NCBI RefSeq assembly: GCF_009617995.1
Contig: NZ_CP044129.1
Span: 186,001 to 250,000, forward strand
Origin: Halomicrobium sp. LC1Hm
GTDB lineage: Archaea; Halobacteriota; Halobacteria; Halobacteriales; Haloarculaceae
Direction: 5' to 3'
Length of the DNA stretch: 64,000 bases
In this document: piece after piece, positions 25,659 through 33,959 of the stretch
Layout: the number at the start of each line of letters is the position of its first letter
Numbering within the stretch: the first letter of the stretch is position 1
Made by a program: the position numbers and the translations under genes
The notes under the pieces: model-generated
Databases searched by the model: none
Seen by the model: only the letters and a program-made list of their open reading frames with translations
What the model was told of the DNA's origin: nothing

Positions 25659-26408
25659 CTACTGGCTTGCCGGGTCGACGAACACGCGCTCGTCGAGGCG
25701 GGTCGTCACCCGATCGGCCAGCGTCCGGAGGTTGACGGCGTCTTCGCGGTTGTAGGAGACGAGCGTCTCCAGCGAGCCGTCCACGCCCCGCTCGTGTTCG
25801 CGCCACAGACGGACGGCGTCCTCGCCGGAGATGTCCGGACGGTCTCGCTCGATGCCGATGTCCTGCTCGATCTGTTTCAGGCCGCCGCTGAGGCCCAGTT
25901 GCTTGCAGGTGTACATCAGGTCGAGGTGGGGCAGGTCCAGATCCACGTCGAAGTTGGCTTCGAGGAAGGGCACGTCGAAGCGCTTGCCGTTGAACGTCAC
26001 CAGCAGGTCGGCGTCGCCGACCGTCGCCCGCAAGCGCTCGGCGGTCAGATCGTCGCCGGCCACGAGCGTCTCGGTGTCGCCGTCCCGGTGGAAACTCACC
26101 GTCGTCACCTGATTGCGCTGCTGGTCCAGCCCGGTGGTCTCGATGTCGAAGAAGCAGGCCCGATCGGCGAAGGTCTCGTAGACGCGCCACTGTTCGCCAG
26201 AGGGGAACTGCTCGTCGAAGTACGCCACGTCGTCGTCCGCGAGCCGACGGCGGCCTTCGTCGATAAACGTCTCGATCCGGTCGGCCGTCGTCGGCCCGAC
26301 CGGGTCCGGTTCGAAGGCGTCCCAGTGGGTGATTCCGGCCTCCCACAGAGTGCGTTCGGTCTGCTCGCCGACACCGCGAACCCCGATGAAACTGTTCTCG
26401 ACGCGCAC
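25659..26408 (-). CDS. RNase H-like exonuclease domain protein (YprB-type)
   Basis: A 249-residue protein. An N-terminal helix-hairpin-helix-like segment (IGVRGVGEQTERTLWEAG, about residues 8-25) precedes a DEDD-type 3'-5' exonuclease fold. ACFFDIETTGL supplies the Asp/Glu pair (about 88-98), LLVTFNGKRFDVPFLEANF the second Asp, and LVSYNREDAVNLRTLA the last Asp. All expected metal ligands are visible, so it is probably active on DNA or RNA. It converges on the rhomboid gene across a 133-nt spacer. Confidence 0.85.
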   Translation of the reverse strand: MRVENSFIGVRGVGEQTERTLWEAGITHWDAFEPDPVGPTTADRIETFIDEGRRRLADDDVAYFDEQFPSGEQWRVYETFADRACFFDIETTGLDQQRNQVTTVSFHRDGDTETLVAGDDLTAERLRATVGDADLLVTFNGKRFDVPFLEANFDVDLDLPHLDLMYTCKQLGLSGGLKQIEQDIGIERDRPDISGEDAVRLWREHERGVDGSLETLVSYNREDAVNLRTLADRVTTRLDERVFVDPASQ

Positions 26409-26606
26409 GCTCCCCTAGGTGGTGTGGTCGCTGATAAATGAGTCGGTCCAGTCGGTCGGCGTCCCAGTGACCGAAGCGCGAGTCTCACCCGTCGCAGTGA
26501 AACTCCCACCGAAGCGTCAGCGGTGCTACCCTCGGTCGTGTCAGCGATCGGCCCTGTGGACGGCTAACGCAACGGGCTTTTGCCCGTCCGCACCGAACGA
26601 CAGTGC

Positions 26607-27479
26607 ATGACTGCCGTCGAGACCAAGCTCGACGCCGCACGGGCCGATCTGGCCGACCGAGAGCGCGTCCTGATCGCTTTCTCGGGTGGCGTCGACTCAA
26701 GCGTCGTCGCCGCACTCGCCCACGACGCGCTGGGCGACGATGCCGTCGCCTGTACCGCAAAGAGCGAGACACTCCCCGAAGCCGAGCTCGTCGACGCCAA
26801 CCGCGTCGCCGACGAGATCGGCATCCGCCACGAGATCGTCGAGTTCAGCGAACTCGACAGCGAGGCGTTCGTCGCCAACGACGACGAACGGTGCTATCAC
26901 TGCCGTTCGATGCGCCTCTCGGCGATGTACGACGAGGCCCGCCGGCTCGACATCGACGTGGTCTGTGACGGCACCAACGCCTCGGACCCCGGCGAGGGAC
27001 ACCGTCCCGGCCTCCGGGCCGTCGAGGAGCTGAACGCCTACTCGCCGCTGCTGGAACACGACATCACCAAAGAGGAGGTCCGCGAGATCGCTCGCGAGTA
27101 CGACCTGTCCGTGGCCGACAAGCCCTCGATGGCCTGTCTCTCCTCCCGGATCCCGACGGGGCTGGAAGTGACCGAGGACCGGCTCTCCCGCGTCGAGAAG
27201 GCCGAGCAACTCCTTCGGACCTGGGGCTTCGAGCAGTTCCGCGTGCGCGACCACGACGGGCTCGCTCGCATCGAGGTCGGCGACGACGAACTCGACGTGG
27301 CACTGGATCCCGACTTCGTCCGGGCCGCCCGCGACCACGTCGCGGATCTGGGCTTCGACCACGTGACGCTGGATCTCCACGGCTACCAGACCGGGAGCGT
27401 GAGCCCCGACGACGAGTCCGAGGACGACGACGCCGTCGTCGAGGACGTGTTCTCGACGGAGTACCCAACCGGGGAGTGA
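26607..27479 (+). CDS. larE: ATP-dependent sacrificial sulfur transferase LarE
   Basis: A 290-residue PP-loop enzyme. The ATP pyrophosphatase motif AFSGGVDSS lies at residues 24-32, then CYHCRSMRL and VCDGTNASDPGEGHRPG. A conserved Cys in SMACLSSRIPTG (about residue 175) is the position LarE uses to donate sulfur when building the nickel-pincer cofactor of lactate racemase. No larB, larC or racemase gene is in the window, so the acceptor here may differ. The start is set by the conserved first helix and a GGCTTTTGCC box about 28 nt upstream. The C-terminal tail is acidic. Confidence 0.88.
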   Translation: MTAVETKLDAARADLADRERVLIAFSGGVDSSVVAALAHDALGDDAVACTAKSETLPEAELVDANRVADEIGIRHEIVEFSELDSEAFVANDDERCYHCRSMRLSAMYDEARRLDIDVVCDGTNASDPGEGHRPGLRAVEELNAYSPLLEHDITKEEVREIAREYDLSVADKPSMACLSSRIPTGLEVTEDRLSRVEKAEQLLRTWGFEQFRVRDHDGLARIEVGDDELDVALDPDFVRAARDHVADLGFDHVTLDLHGYQTGSVSPDDESEDDDAVVEDVFSTEYPTGE

Positions 27480-27570
27480 GACGGCCCCGCCGAGCCATTT
27501 AGATTTCCGATAGGAGAAATGCGAGATTAAACCACCAATCATTTAGCAGCGGGCTCACCTCGGACAGGAT

Positions 27571-28551
27571 ATGTCCCCGGTCGTCTACGTCGGTCCACCG
27601 GAGCGAGGCCTCGCCTTCGAGCGTGCCGTCACCGGGTCGGTGCTCGCAGTGGAGACGCCCGACGAGCGCGTCCTCGACGATCCCCGCACGACCTTCGTGG
27701 TCGTCGATCCCGTCGGCGAGGTGGACGCGACGCGCCTGGCAGACGCCCCCGTGACGGTGCTGGCCGCCGAGACCAGCGACCTCCCGGACGGCGTCGTCGA
27801 CGAGCGCGTCGCCGTCGACGGAGAGCCCACGGCGGCGCTTGCCGACCACGTCGATACGCTCGCCGACGAGAGTCTCGAAACGGTCGACGAGCAGGGAGAA
27901 CTGCGACGCCAGAGCGAGCGACTGGACACGCTCACCAGCAGCATCTCACACGACCTCCAGACGCCGATCCAGCTCGCGATCACGCAGCTCGAACTGTACA
28001 GAGAGACCGGCGACGAGACCCACCTCGATCGGCTCGCAGACGCTCACGAGCGGATGCAACGCCTGATCGACGATCTCCTGACCCTGGCGCGACAGGGCGA
28101 CACCGTCGACGAGCCCCAGCGGGTGTCGCTGGCGTCGGTGTGTGAAGACGCCTGGCGCGGCATCGACACCGGCGGAGCGCGACTTCGGGTCCGTGCCGAC
28201 GCGACGCTCACTACCACGCCCGGACGGCTCGACCGGCTCCTCTCGAATCTCTTCGTCAACGCCGTCGACCACGCCACAGACGACGTGACCGTCACGGTCG
28301 GGCTCCTCCCCGACGGCGACGGCTTCTACGTCGCCGACGACGGCGACGGAATCGGCCCGGCCGACCGCGACCGGATCTTCGAGCGGGGGTACACGACGAG
28401 CGACGAGGGGACCGGCTTCGGGCTGGCGATCGTCGCCGAGATCGTCGACGCCCACGGCTGGTCGATCGCGGTCACGGACCAGCAGTCGGCGGGAGAATCG
28501 TCCGGGACACGCTTCGAAGTATCCGGAATCTCGTCGCTCGAAGACGCCTAG
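27571..28551 (+). CDS. Soluble sensor histidine kinase
   Basis: A 326-residue kinase without membrane helices. Residues 1-95 resemble a degenerate receiver-like alpha/beta domain (TTFVVVDPVGEVD, but no clean acceptor-Asp pocket). A short coiled coil (100-120) leads to the HisKA helix with phospho-acceptor His127 (SSISHDLQTPI). The ATPase has NLFVNAVDHA (N box), DDGDGIG (G1) and GTGFGLAIV (G2). It should sense a cytoplasmic cue and phosphorylate a response regulator encoded elsewhere. Its TAG shares CTAG with the stop of the converging TatC gene. Confidence 0.9.
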   Translation: MSPVVYVGPPERGLAFERAVTGSVLAVETPDERVLDDPRTTFVVVDPVGEVDATRLADAPVTVLAAETSDLPDGVVDERVAVDGEPTAALADHVDTLADESLETVDEQGELRRQSERLDTLTSSISHDLQTPIQLAITQLELYRETGDETHLDRLADAHERMQRLIDDLLTLARQGDTVDEPQRVSLASVCEDAWRGIDTGGARLRVRADATLTTTPGRLDRLLSNLFVNAVDHATDDVTVTVGLLPDGDGFYVADDGDGIGPADRDRIFERGYTTSDEGTGFGLAIVAEIVDAHGWSIAVTDQQSAGESSGTRFEVSGISSLEDA

Positions 28552-30488
28552 GCCTCTTCTGTCGTCGGCGTCTCGGCGGCGTCGTCGTCCTCACGCCAGC
28601 GAAGCACGGCGACGAACAGTTCGTACAGGACCACCAGGCCGACACCGACCAGCGCCGCCCGCGTCGGCGAGAGGGCCAGATCGCGAGCAGCGGTGACGAG
28701 CGTCGGCGTCGGGCTCCCGAAGTAGCCGACGACGACCGCACCGAGCCAGACGGGAATCCGGGCGTCTTCGACCGCGAGCCGCGCCTTGAGCGCCCGCCGC
28801 GAGCGGCCGTAACGCCGGAGCAGGAAGGCTCCGATCTCGAACAGCGCGATCAGCGCACCCGCGATGATCGCCGGGGTCGCGATCGGTCCACCCGCACTCG
28901 CGAGTTGGTCGATCACGACCTGTGGCAGCGCGTCGTAGTAGCCCGGCGGGATCGGGCCGCTGCTGGCGACGTAGCCGCCGAGCGCCGCAGCGAGGTAGGC
29001 GACCGGTCGGCGGTCGGCCGCCTCCTCGGCCGTCGGAACCGGCGAACCGGTGCCGGTCCAGCGAAGCAGCGCCAGCGTCCCCTCGAACAGGAAGATCATC
29101 GTCACCGCGACGATCAGCGGTGCCATCCCGGTCGGATCCGGGCTAAAGAGGAAGGCGACGGCAGCGAAGCCACCCCAGAAGTACAGCCGCCGGTCTTCGA
29201 GCCACTGGCGGGTCGTCACGCCCATCATGATCGCCAGCATCACCAGCAGCGGGATCTGGAAGACGAGCGCGAAGAACCCGAGCATCAGGACGATGAGGTT
29301 GAACGTCTCGGTCAGGCCGAAAGCCGTCGTCGCCGCCTGCTCGCTGTACTCCGTGAAGTAGGCGAACAGCGAGGGGAGGACGGCGAAGTACGCGAAGCTG
29401 ACCCCGACGGCCGCCAGCACGAGGCTCGTGGGAACGGCCGCGAGGTAGTAGCGTCGCTCGCGAGGGTAGAGGCCGGGGCGCATGAACCGATAGGTCTGGT
29501 AGACGCCGACCGGCAGTGCGATGATCAGCCCGACCAGCGTCGACACCTTCAGACGCGCAAGCACCAGCGAGAGCGGGTGATAGACGCGGGGCTTGACGCC
29601 ACAGTCCGGGCCGGGGCAGAGCGCCGCATCGCCCAGGAACGAGTACCACAGGAAGTTGATCAGGTCGTTGGCGTAGAACACGACGATCCCGGCGACGCCG
29701 AACATGACAAGTCCGACCGCCAGGAACCGCAGCGCCATCTCCTCGACGTGTTCGGTCAGGGGCATCTCCTCGTCGTCGGGAGCCGTCGACGGCCCGACAT
29801 CGTCCGGCGGGGACGGCGGTTCGCGATCGCGCGTCGGCCGCGCCGTCGCACTGGCGGCGGCACCACCGCCTTTCGGCGACGGGCCTGGCGCGTGGACCTG
29901 CTTTGGCTCCTCCGAGTCGTCGCTGTCACCGTCGTCGGTGTCCGACGCCGTCTCGGCGTCCGCGTCACCGTCCTCGGAATCGTCGGTGTCCGTGTCACCG
30001 TCACCGGTCTCGTCCGCCCGGCGAGCGTCGCCGCGTGCCTGCGTCTGATCTCGGCGGGCGGCCGGCGGCAGCTCCTCGTCGTCGTCGGACTCGTCGTCGC
30101 CGGACTCGTCGACGTCGTTCGCGGGGTCGTGGTCTTTCCACCACTCCTGTGGATCGTCGTCCGAGTCGGGGGCTCCGTCTTCGTCTTCCTCCGAGTCGGG
30201 GGCTCCGTCTTCGTCTTCCTCCGAGTCGGGGGCTCCGTCTTCGTCTTCCTCCGAGTCGGGGGCTCCGTCTTCGTCTTCCGTGTCGGCTGACGAGTCCGAG
30301 TCCGCTCTCTCGCGGTCGTCGTCTGCCGGGTCGTCCGCCGAGTCCTCCGTCGCGTCGGACGCGTCGTCTGCTTTCGCGTCGACGGCGGTCGACGAGGGTA
30401 CCTGCTGCTCGTCGGCCGGCGACTCCTCCGAGTGGGAGTCGGCCGGCTCCTCGCTGGCTCGCTCGTCGTCGCCGTCGCGGTCGCCCAT
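28548..30488 (-). CDS. tatC: Sec-independent translocase TatC with long acidic N-terminus
   Basis: A 646-residue TatC. Residues 1 to about 245 are an extremely acidic, low-complexity, probably disordered extension containing four tandem copies of a 10-residue unit (EDEDGAPDSE type). The TatC core begins at EEMPLTEHVEEMALRF and has six helices (including VKPRVYHPLSLVLARLKVS and QIPLLVMLAIMMG), receiving twin-arginine substrates. About four more helices follow core residue 490, beyond a normal TatC (~250 residues). This corresponds to the haloarchaeal TatCo type. It is divergent from the double TatC gene, with a shared 110-nt promoter region. Confidence 0.93.
   Translation of the reverse strand: MGDRDGDDERASEEPADSHSEESPADEQQVPSSTAVDAKADDASDATEDSADDPADDDRERADSDSSADTEDEDGAPDSEEDEDGAPDSEEDEDGAPDSEEDEDGAPDSDDDPQEWWKDHDPANDVDESGDDESDDDEELPPAARRDQTQARGDARRADETGDGDTDTDDSEDGDADAETASDTDDGDSDDSEEPKQVHAPGPSPKGGGAAASATARPTRDREPPSPPDDVGPSTAPDDEEMPLTEHVEEMALRFLAVGLVMFGVAGIVVFYANDLINFLWYSFLGDAALCPGPDCGVKPRVYHPLSLVLARLKVSTLVGLIIALPVGVYQTYRFMRPGLYPRERRYYLAAVPTSLVLAAVGVSFAYFAVLPSLFAYFTEYSEQAATTAFGLTETFNLIVLMLGFFALVFQIPLLVMLAIMMGVTTRQWLEDRRLYFWGGFAAVAFLFSPDPTGMAPLIVAVTMIFLFEGTLALLRWTGTGSPVPTAEEAADRRPVAYLAAALGGYVASSGPIPPGYYDALPQVVIDQLASAGGPIATPAIIAGALIALFEIGAFLLRRYGRSRRALKARLAVEDARIPVWLGAVVVGYFGSPTPTLVTAARDLALSPTRAALVGVGLVVLYELFVAVLRWREDDDAAETPTTEEA
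30161..30280. repeat. Four tandem 30-bp units inside tatC
   Basis: Four back-to-back 30-bp copies (CCGAGTCGGGGGCTCCGTCT plus ten bases), identical apart from the final base of the last one. They encode the repeated acidic decapeptide of the TatC N-terminal extension. In-frame unit length means slippage would change the tail length without breaking the gene. Not a CRISPR: no spacers. Confidence 0.97.
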
Positions 30489-30598
30489 CTGTGGCCCCCT
30501 TGGCTGCTCGTTGTTGTAAACTTTCTTTTCGCAGTCCCGACGGGAGCGTTCGCGCGATGAACAAATTGATAACGCAGAGTCGGCAAGTCTCCGACCAG

Positions 30599-32761
30599 AT
30601 GTCTACGGGGCTCGACGAAGACACGATGCGGTCTGTCCAGAGCGGCCGCGAGACGATGGGCTCGATGCTCAGAGCCGCGCAAAAACACCTCCAGAAGGTG
30701 TTCATCGTCTGGGTCGTCGGCCTCGTCGGAACGATCTACGCGCTCCAGGAGTTCCTGTGGGATCGGTTGAAGGCGGACATGATCGAACGGACCGCCGAAG
30801 AGGCCGACATCGTCGCCGTCACGCCCTTCGACGTGATCCTCTTGCAGGTGAAAATCGGGGCGGTCATCGGCATCCTCCTCGCGCTCCCCTTCCTGATCTA
30901 CTACAGCCGGGACGCGCTGCGCGAGCGGGATCTGTGGCCCGCGGACAGGGTGCCACTGTGGAAGCTCTGGAGTCTGCTGTTGATCGCGATTGGCCTGTTC
31001 GCCGGTGGGATCCTCTACTCGTACAACCTCTTTTTCCCGCTGATGTTCGACTTCCTGGCCGAAAACGCCGCTAACGCCGGGTTCCGACCGGACTACTCGA
31101 TCACCAAGTGGGTCGGGTTCGTCGCCTTGCTCGGCTTCTCGTTCGGGCTGGCGGCGCAACTCCCGCTGTTTATGAGCGCGCTGAGCTACACCGGCATCGT
31201 CCCCTACGAGACGTTCCGTGACCGTTGGCGAGTCGCGGTGGTCCTGATCTTCGGGTTCGGTGCGCTGTTTTCGCCGCCGGACCCGTTCACGCAGGTGATG
31301 TGGGCGCTGCCACTCGTCGGGCTGTACGTCGTCAGCCTCGGTATCTCGAAGATACTGGTGTTGACCAAGCGGGCCGGCGAGGAGGTCGGTGCTGCCACCG
31401 TCGCGCGCACGCGCTGGAACAAACTCGCCGCCGGGGCGGTCGTGGCCGGCGGCGCGGTGTACTACCTGCTCGCGACGCCCGCGTTCCAGTACATCCAGGC
31501 GTTCGCGGCGTGGTTCCCCTCCGACCAGCTCACCGGCGACATCGCTCGTCCGGATCTGCTCGGACTGGGGACAGAGACGACCGCGATCGCCATCGCCGCC
31601 GTGTTCGGCGTCGTGGCCGCGATCGTCGTCCTGTACTACTACATGATCAAGGCCCTCGACGTGGCGGCCGCCGAGGCGGGCAACTACGGCGATCCGACGG
31701 CCATCGATATCGAACCGCTGAGCGCCGGTGCCGTCCGGAGCGCGCCGGTCCAGCGGTTCCAGGAGATGGAAGAGCAAGAAGCGCTCGAACTGGCCCAGTC
31801 GGCGATGGACGACGGGAATCCGGACAAAGCCGAGGCGATCCTGGGTCGCTGGGACTTCGCTCAGGACACGATGGCGGGCACGGGTGAGGCAGCCGACGAC
31901 GAGGACGAGGAGGACGCCGACGTGGTCACCTCGACGACGGCCGGCGTGATGAACGCCTTCACCGAAGAGGAGACCACCGAGGACGACATCGGCGGCTACT
32001 ACCACGACATCGCCTTCATCCTCGACTCGCTGACTTCGAAGGCGATCTGGTTCGTCGGCACGTTCATGGCGATCTCCGGGGCCGCCTTCGTCTTCCTGTA
32101 CTCCGGTGGCATCGGAGACATCCGGAACACGTTCGTCAGCAACCTCCCGCCGTCGATGCGGGCCGACGTGACGTTCGTCAACCTCCACCCGGTCGAGCAC
32201 CTGATCTTCATCGTGAAGTTCTCCGCGATCCTGGGCGCGGTGGCGGTGCTGCCACTGATCGTCTACTTCGCCTGGCCGGCGCTGAAAGAACGGGGCTTCG
32301 TCGGCGGCCAGCGGGGCGTGCTCGGGATCTGGAGCGGGACCGTCATCGCGTCGATGATCGGCGGGAGCCTCGTCGGGTTCACCTACGTCGCGCCGACGGT
32401 GATCTCCTGGCTGGCCTTCGACGTGCTCCAGTCGGGGATGATCATCTCGTATCGCGTCGCCAAGTTCGGCTGGCTCGTGCTCGCGCTGACGGTCGGGATC
32501 GGACTGCTGTTCGAGATCCCGGTGACGATGTTGCTGTTCCACCGCGGGAACATCATCACCTTCCAGTCGGTCCAGGACCGCTGGCGGACCGTCACGCTCG
32601 GGGTGTTCGTCGCCGGAGCCCTGTTCTCGCCGAAGGGCATCTTCACGATGTTCCTCGTCTCGATCCCGGTGACGATCGCCTTCCTCGTCGGTCTCGGGGT
32701 GTTGTGGCTCTACACCCTCGGTGGCAGACGGGCACCCGAGGGTGCCGAGCCGGCAGACTGA
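30599..32761 (+). CDS. tatC: Double TatC translocase (TatCt)
   Basis: A 720-residue fusion of two TatC domains, the haloarchaeal-specific TatCt. The first domain spans about residues 30-260 (LQKVFIVWVVGLVGTIYALQEF; TPFDVILLQVKIGAVIGILLALP), followed by two linking helices (LAAGAVVAGGAVYYLLA; AIAIAAVFGVVAAIVVLYYYM) and a charged loop. The second domain spans about 480-710 (SKAIWFVGTFMAISGAAFVFLY; VEHLIFIVKFSAILGAVAVLP; FEIPVTMLLFHRG). Start MSTGLDED follows family usage; an ATG 42 nt upstream is in frame. The stop TGA runs into repeat A copy 1. Confidence 0.92.
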   Translation: MSTGLDEDTMRSVQSGRETMGSMLRAAQKHLQKVFIVWVVGLVGTIYALQEFLWDRLKADMIERTAEEADIVAVTPFDVILLQVKIGAVIGILLALPFLIYYSRDALRERDLWPADRVPLWKLWSLLLIAIGLFAGGILYSYNLFFPLMFDFLAENAANAGFRPDYSITKWVGFVALLGFSFGLAAQLPLFMSALSYTGIVPYETFRDRWRVAVVLIFGFGALFSPPDPFTQVMWALPLVGLYVVSLGISKILVLTKRAGEEVGAATVARTRWNKLAAGAVVAGGAVYYLLATPAFQYIQAFAAWFPSDQLTGDIARPDLLGLGTETTAIAIAAVFGVVAAIVVLYYYMIKALDVAAAEAGNYGDPTAIDIEPLSAGAVRSAPVQRFQEMEEQEALELAQSAMDDGNPDKAEAILGRWDFAQDTMAGTGEAADDEDEEDADVVTSTTAGVMNAFTEEETTEDDIGGYYHDIAFILDSLTSKAIWFVGTFMAISGAAFVFLYSGGIGDIRNTFVSNLPPSMRADVTFVNLHPVEHLIFIVKFSAILGAVAVLPLIVYFAWPALKERGFVGGQRGVLGIWSGTVIASMIGGSLVGFTYVAPTVISWLAFDVLQSGMIISYRVAKFGWLVLALTVGIGLLFEIPVTMLLFHRGNIITFQSVQDRWRTVTLGVFVAGALFSPKGIFTMFLVSIPVTIAFLVGLGVLWLYTLGGRRAPEGAEPAD

Positions 32762-32839
32762 TACTGCCGGCTGTCACTTCGCGAATAGCTTCGCCACTCT
32801 GGGTGGCGAAATCGGTCACAGATGTACAGTCGGTAGTAT
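32761..32839 (+). repeat. Palindromic repeat family A, copy 1
   Basis: A 79-nt element with ends ATACTGCCGGCTGT and ACAGTCGGTAGTAT (inverted, one mismatch) and a central hairpin TTCGCCACTCTGGGTGGCGAA-like (32790-32810). It overlaps the last base of the tatC TGA. Same architecture as the copies at 48045-48124 and 50766-50845. Confidence 0.88.
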
Positions 32840-32941
32840 AAGACCGACGACAGGAGACGCGTCGGCGAACACGTCACGCGACGCCGCAGCGAGCCGGTCC
32901 GGAAACCTGTTTTTATGTGCGGCGGCGTCCCTACCCTAGCT

Positions 32942-33118
32942 ATGCCAAAGATCAGCGTGGAAGTGCCCGCGGAGCTACTGGACGACCTGGACAAGCACGT
33001 CGGCGACGAGGGGAAGTTCGTCAACCGCAGCGAGGCGATCCGAGCGTCCGTTCGCAAGACGCTGGACATCTTAGACGAGATCGACGAGCGAGAGGGGCGA
33101 CTGGACGACGAGTACTGA
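32942..33118 (+). CDS. Ribbon-helix-helix DNA-binding protein
   Basis: A 58-residue RHH (CopG/NikR N-terminal type) protein: MPKISVEVPAELLDDLDKHV forms the beta strand and first helix, and NRSEAIRASVRKTLD the second helix that dimerises. It probably represses its own operon. The TGA overlaps the ATG of the acetyltransferase gene (ATGA), so the two are translationally coupled. A GTTTTTATG box lies about 28-33 nt upstream of the start. Confidence 0.85.
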   Translation: MPKISVEVPAELLDDLDKHVGDEGKFVNRSEAIRASVRKTLDILDEIDEREGRLDDEY

Positions 33119-33669
33119 TGGCCTCGGAGTTGGAGAAGATGCTCGCCGGGGAGGCCTACGACCCCAGCGACCCCGAGCTGGTGGCCGGCCGAAACCGGGC
33201 CAGCGAACTGACGCGGGCGTACAACGAGACGCCGCCCGACGCCGAGAAGCGCCGCCGGGAACTGCTCGATGAGCTGTTCGGGACGGTCGGCGAGGCGACG
33301 GTCGAGCCCCCCATCCGGTGTGACTACGGCTTCAACGTCCACGTCGACGACGGCTTCTACGCGAACTTCGACTGCGTCTTGCTGGACGTGTGTGAGATCA
33401 CGTTCGGCGAACACTGTCTGCTCGGACCCGCAGTCCACGTCTACACGGCGACGCACCCGCTCGACGCCGCGGAGCGCGCCGACGGACTGGAGATGGGAGA
33501 GCCCGTGACCGTCGGCGATCACGTCTGGATCGGTGGCCAGGCCGTCCTGACGCCGGGGGTGACTGTCGGGGACCGTGCGGTCGTGGCCGCCGGAGCCGTC
33601 GTCACCGACGACGTGCCGTCGGACGTGGTCGTGGCCGGCAATCCGGCGACGATCGTCAAAGAGCTGTGA
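33118..33669 (+). CDS. Sugar O-acetyltransferase (maltose acetyltransferase type)
   Basis: A 183-residue left-handed beta-helix enzyme. The N-terminal Mac domain (EKMLAGEAYDPSDPELVAGR) is followed by hexapeptide coils (CDYGFNVHVDDGFYANFDCV, TVGDHVWIGGQAVLTPGVTVG, AGAVVTDDVPSDVVVAGNPA). The catalytic His lies in VYTATHPLD. It should transfer acetyl from acetyl-CoA to a sugar hydroxyl. It is coupled to the RHH gene by ATGA, so its expression may be autoregulated by that small protein. Complete length for the family. Confidence 0.9.
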   Translation: MASELEKMLAGEAYDPSDPELVAGRNRASELTRAYNETPPDAEKRRRELLDELFGTVGEATVEPPIRCDYGFNVHVDDGFYANFDCVLLDVCEITFGEHCLLGPAVHVYTATHPLDAAERADGLEMGEPVTVGDHVWIGGQAVLTPGVTVGDRAVVAAGAVVTDDVPSDVVVAGNPATIVKEL

Positions 33670-33724
33670 GCCGGGCGGCGCGGGCTTCGAAGCGCTTTTG
33701 CCGGCCCCGGGGATACGGACGAGC

Positions 33725-33934
33725 ATGTCCCTCGATCGGGAGACGGTCACGCAGATCGCGCTGTCGGCCGTCGCCGTCTTGCTGTTCATCGCCGGTACGG
33801 TCGTCGTGAGTACGAACTACGGAGCGAACGGCGACCTCACGCAGGAGGGTGGCATCGCACTCGTGGCAGCCATCGCGGCGTTCGTCGTCGTCATGCTTGC
33901 GGCCGGCCTCTTTCTGGAGCGCCGAGAGTTCTGA
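33725..33934 (+). CDS. Small two-helix membrane protein (DUF7472-like)
   Basis: A 69-residue protein with helices IALSAVAVLLFIAGTVVVST and GGIALVAAIAAFVVVMLAAGLFL and a short charged end. I recall a haloarchaeal family of this size (DUF7472), unknown function. A GCTTTTGCC box lies about 28 nt before the ATG. Confidence 0.65.
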   Translation: MSLDRETVTQIALSAVAVLLFIAGTVVVSTNYGANGDLTQEGGIALVAAIAAFVVVMLAAGLFLERREF

Positions 33935-33959
33935 ACGCCGATCGCCATTGGCCGCGTCG

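Noticed and set aside
30161-30280. Possible CRISPR-like repeat array
   Set aside because: The four 30-bp units are directly adjacent without spacers and keep the tatC reading frame; it is a coding tandem repeat.
29756-32542. A 928-codon minus-strand frame through both tatC genes
   Set aside because: It is rich in Arg, Pro and Thr, has no family resemblance, and opposes two strongly recognised TatC frames.
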